Source of the DNA: Puniceicoccales bacterium
Lineage (GTDB): Bacteria; Verrucomicrobiota; Verrucomicrobiia; Opitutales; JAIRKQ01
Reading direction: 5' to 3'
Length of the DNA: 15,463 nucleotides
NCBI GenBank assembly: GCA_031266155.1
Contig: JAISBO010000009.1
Location: forward strand, 1 to 15,463
A program made the position numbers and the translations under genes. Within the stretch, counting starts at the first letter, position 1. Each line of letters opens with the position of its first letter. The notes below the pieces were generated by a model. The model was not told the origin of the DNA. It searched no databases and was given only the letters and a program-made list of their open reading frames with translations. Below are positions 13,325 to 15,463 of the stretch, in pieces.

Positions 13325-14659
13325 TTAGGAAGCTGCATTTGTGGCTCCCATTATGGATTGTACCATTCCTAGGGCAAGCAATCCAACTAGGGCAAAGGCG
13401 AACATCATGGCTCCACTCGAAACAGATACCGTTATTTTCTTTAGGGTAGACTGCAACTTTTCATCATACATTTTATGAATATCCTTAAATGATGATGCGA
13501 GGTCTCCAGTCTTTTCTCCAATCGCCAGAAGGTCGCATTGTTCACCATCTATGACATTATATTTTTCGAGTGAGGTGCAAACACTGCAACCATCCAATAT
13601 GTCCGTTTTGGCATGTATAAACCGCTCCAAAAGAATCTCATTTTTTATGGAAGTTTGCGCCAATTCCAATGCTTCAGATGTATTAACTCCATTTGATAAA
13701 AGTGTTGCCATCAGTTTCGACAGGTTTGTTTTCATAAATAACGGTACCGTTATGGAGAATGGTACCATTTTTAATATTAATTGGTCGGTTTTGTATCGCC
13801 CTATCTTGGTTTGTCTTATTTTCGGTATGGTTATAAAAATAGCGATGATGCCCCCTATTGTCGGCAACAGCAAATAGGTAAACCACTTGGACAGGGATTT
13901 TAAAAACTGTGCCATGGGGGGAAGAGTTCCGCCAAGTTCCTTTATAAAACTTTCCATTTTGGGCATCAAAACAAACACAAATAGCAACATTACAACAACG
14001 GTAAAAGTTACCATAAATGAAGGATATACGAGAGATGAAATCATCTTTTTTTTAAGTTCATTTTTGGACTTTAGCAAATCAACCACATCTCCTAGTACGG
14101 TTGCCAGACTTCCACTCGATTCTCCCACCAAAATGATACTATATACGCTGTCATCCATTTTTATGTTTAAGCTTTTTATGGCATCTGAAAAGGACTGTCC
14201 CCCTGAAATATCTTGCAACAATTTATCGGTTAAAAACTTCTCTGCCGGATTTCCAGTCCTTTTGTTGATGATGGATATTGCATCGGACAATGTTATATTT
14301 GCGGCAAGCATTTTGTATAGTTTTTCGAAAAAGAATAGTAGTACCTTATTCGTTACAACCGCCGATCGCTGTTTCTTTTGGAATAGCTGTTGGACGCTGT
14401 TTCGGATGTTGCTGCTGCGACTAGCAACTTCTGCTGCGATGGAAATTAATTGTAAACTCTGCTGTTTTATCAACTTGACAGCTTCTTGCTGATTTGCCGC
14501 TGCTATGGTAGAATTTACGACTTCCCCCGTATTCTTAAAAGCTTTAAAAAGAAAATTCACGCTCTCGATAATACCTAAAAATATTGGGATTGCAACAAAT
14601 ATGTGTAAAAATTTTGACCTTACTTGTGCAATTAACACAAAGAGCTTCCATTTTTCCAT
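13325..14659 (-). CDS. Type II secretion/type IV pilus inner-membrane platform protein, GspF/PilC family
   Basis: The protein shows the duplicated T2SSF layout. Domain 1 (about 105-230) has the FEKLYKMLAANITLSDAI start, VGESSGSLATVL (178-189) and a membrane helix (about 212-232). Domain 2 (about 308-435) repeats this with LSKLMATLLSNGVNTSEAL, IGEKTGDLASSF (380-391) and a last helix (about 412-435). A third helix lies at about 260-280. GspF forms the inner-membrane platform of type II secretion, pilus or competence machines. Family members usually begin at the segment reading VNFLFKAFKNTGEVVNSTIA, which here starts with a GTG at 14560 (411 residues). The frame is open 33 residues further, to ATG 14659, which has an AGGAG 13 nt upstream. 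That hydrophobic extension is uncommon. No other secretion genes are visible. Confidence 0.85.
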   Translation of the reverse strand: MEKWKLFVLIAQVRSKFLHIFVAIPIFLGIIESVNFLFKAFKNTGEVVNSTIAAANQQEAVKLIKQQSLQLISIAAEVASRSSNIRNSVQQLFQKKQRSAVVTNKVLLFFFEKLYKMLAANITLSDAISIINKRTGNPAEKFLTDKLLQDISGGQSFSDAIKSLNIKMDDSVYSIILVGESSGSLATVLGDVVDLLKSKNELKKKMISSLVYPSFMVTFTVVVMLLFVFVLMPKMESFIKELGGTLPPMAQFLKSLSKWFTYLLLPTIGGIIAIFITIPKIRQTKIGRYKTDQLILKMVPFSITVPLFMKTNLSKLMATLLSNGVNTSEALELAQTSIKNEILLERFIHAKTDILDGCSVCTSLEKYNVIDGEQCDLLAIGEKTGDLASSFKDIHKMYDEKLQSTLKKITVSVSSGAMMFAFALVGLLALGMVQSIMGATNAAS

Positions 14660-14695
14660 TCACTTTTGCCAGCTCCTAGGCCCATAAAATACATT

Positions 14696-14776
14696 TTATG
14701 TCGACTCACTTTGCACGGAGCTAATCGGAGTAACCACCCTGCCCTTTCGCAAAATAATTTCCGTGGGAATATCCAT
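14696..14776 (-). CDS. Possible 26-residue small protein
   Basis: Between the desulfurase stop and the gspF-like gene, an ATG at 14776 is preceded, with 3 nt between, by GGTGAG, a good Shine-Dalgarno sequence. The frame reads MDIPTEIILRKGRVVTPISS and ends in SVQSEST-like residues before a TAA. It starts 18 bp after the upstream stop, so it could be translated in the same operon. I recognise no family. It may be the start of a decayed gene. The 36 bp before the gspF-like ATG hold nothing else. Confidence 0.35.
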   Translation of the reverse strand: MDIPTEIILRKGRVVTPISSVQSEST

Positions 14777-14794
14777 TTTCTCACCAGAAAATTA

Positions 14795-15463
14795 CTACCG
14801 TTTACCGGTAAAGATGTTTAGACAATCTTTCAACGCTGCCATTGCTATGTCTATTTCTTGTTTTGTATTGTACAGGCATAGCGAAATTCTGACGGTGCCA
14901 GGGACTCCCAGAACTTGCATTAGTGGTTGGGCACAGTGAGTCCCAGCTCGTATGGCTATTCCTCGACTTCCCAAATGGGTGGCAACATCGTGGGCATGCA
15001 CACCATTTAAATTAAAAGAGAAAACTCCCGATTGATTTTTAGAAGTTCCGTAGACTTTTATGCCGGGTACGCTCTGTATTTTTTCACTGGCATACCGTAC
15101 TAATTCGGAAAAGTATGCCCCGGCAAATTCCCAATCTATTTCTTTTAAAAAATCTATGGCAGCCCCTAAACCTAAGACAGCGGCGATGTCCGGTGTTCCC
15201 GCCTCAAATTTTGTCGGTGGCAGCTTAAAACTGCTCCCTTCAAAATGTACCTTATTTACGATATTCCCTCCTCCATGATAGGGGGGCATGTCCTGCAACA
15301 GGTCATACTTCCCAAATAAAAATCCACTGCCCGTTGGGCCAAACCCTTTGTGCCCCGAACATGCAAAAAAATCACAATCGATCTTGCCCAAATTAATCTT
15401 TTCTGAAGCCAGAGAACAGGCCCCGTCGATTAATATCTTTGCCCCGTGGGCATGGGCAATGGC
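14795..15463 (-). CDS. SufS-type cysteine desulfurase, C-terminal part (5' end beyond window)
   Basis: The right edge cuts the gene; 222 residues of about 400 are visible and the frame is open to base 15463. SufS-type enzymes use PLP to take sulfur from cysteine for iron-sulfur cluster assembly. Visible marks are AHGAKILIDGAC, FACSGHKGFGPTGSGFLFGK with the PLP Schiff-base lysine (SGHK), PPYHGGGNIV, FEAGTPDIAAVLGLGAAIDF, and RAGTHCAQPL with the active-site cysteine that carries the persulfide. The RAGxHCAQP context is that of group II (SufS/CsdA) enzymes rather than IscS. One change: the usual DGAQ reads DGAC, replacing the glutamine that lies against the PLP ring. No other suf gene is seen in the window. 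Confidence 0.88.
   Translation of the reverse strand, partial: AIAHAHGAKILIDGACSLASEKINLGKIDCDFFACSGHKGFGPTGSGFLFGKYDLLQDMPPYHGGGNIVNKVHFEGSSFKLPPTKFEAGTPDIAAVLGLGAAIDFLKEIDWEFAGAYFSELVRYASEKIQSVPGIKVYGTSKNQSGVFSFNLNGVHAHDVATHLGSRGIAIRAGTHCAQPLMQVLGVPGTVRISLCLYNTKQEIDIAMAALKDCLNIFTGKR

Noticed and set aside
13887..14492. 201-codon plus-strand frame opposite the GspF-like gene
   Set aside because: It is antisense to a gene with both T2SSF repeats intact. Its length reflects codon bias on the other strand.

Overview
The window looks like the edge of a chromosome from a Gram-negative, moderately AT-rich bacterium. A heavily decayed prophage or genomic island (about 1-5335) lies against a tRNA-Asn gene (5336-5410). 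Ordinary chromosomal genes follow (about 6062-15463). The cytoplasmic isoamylase/pullulanase-type enzyme, GadC-like permease, GspF protein and SufS-like desulfurase fit several Gram-negative groups. A host-associated or PVC-type lineage is only a guess; nothing here fixes the taxon.

The island holds phage fragments and defence/addiction genes. On the plus strand there is an unrecognised ORF open to the left edge (1-567), a terminase large-subunit C-terminal remnant (882-1250), a second copy of the terminase tail (2590-2721) and two short phage-like C-terminal fragments. On the minus strand are four Txe/YoeB-type toxin-antitoxin (TA) loci in tandem. TA1 (1247-1804) and TA2 (1996-2530) look intact. 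TA3 (2718 to about 3024) has lost its catalytic C-terminus and most of its antitoxin. TA4 (3545-4178) is a more diverged pair, followed by a truncated Panacea-domain (DUF4065) gene. Closer to the tRNA lie a 5'-truncated, frameshifted Dam-type methylase (4330-4781) and a tail-fibre-like gene with two in-frame stops (4781-5299). About 110 bp of terminase tail plus toxin 3' end occurs twice (1158-1271 and 2632-2743), so the TA block appears to have grown by duplication or recombination at the end of the terminase gene.

Beyond the tRNA, a stretch of about 650 bp without a convincing gene carries a clear tRNA promoter (TTGACA-17-TTATAA) and a two-stem dyad. Next comes a lipoprotein with a C-terminal membrane segment, convergent with a GadC-like amino-acid antiporter.

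From 8084 rightwards all genes are on the minus strand. Two of them, an IspD-like/SDR fusion resembling Acs1/Bcs1 (CDP-ribitol synthesis) and a TagF-like CDP-alditol transferase, are coupled by an ATGA overlap and probably build a ribitol-phosphate surface polymer. Upstream of them are a large GH13 debranching-type enzyme, a GspF/PilC inner-membrane protein, a possible 26-residue ORF, and a SufS-type cysteine desulfurase cut by the right edge.
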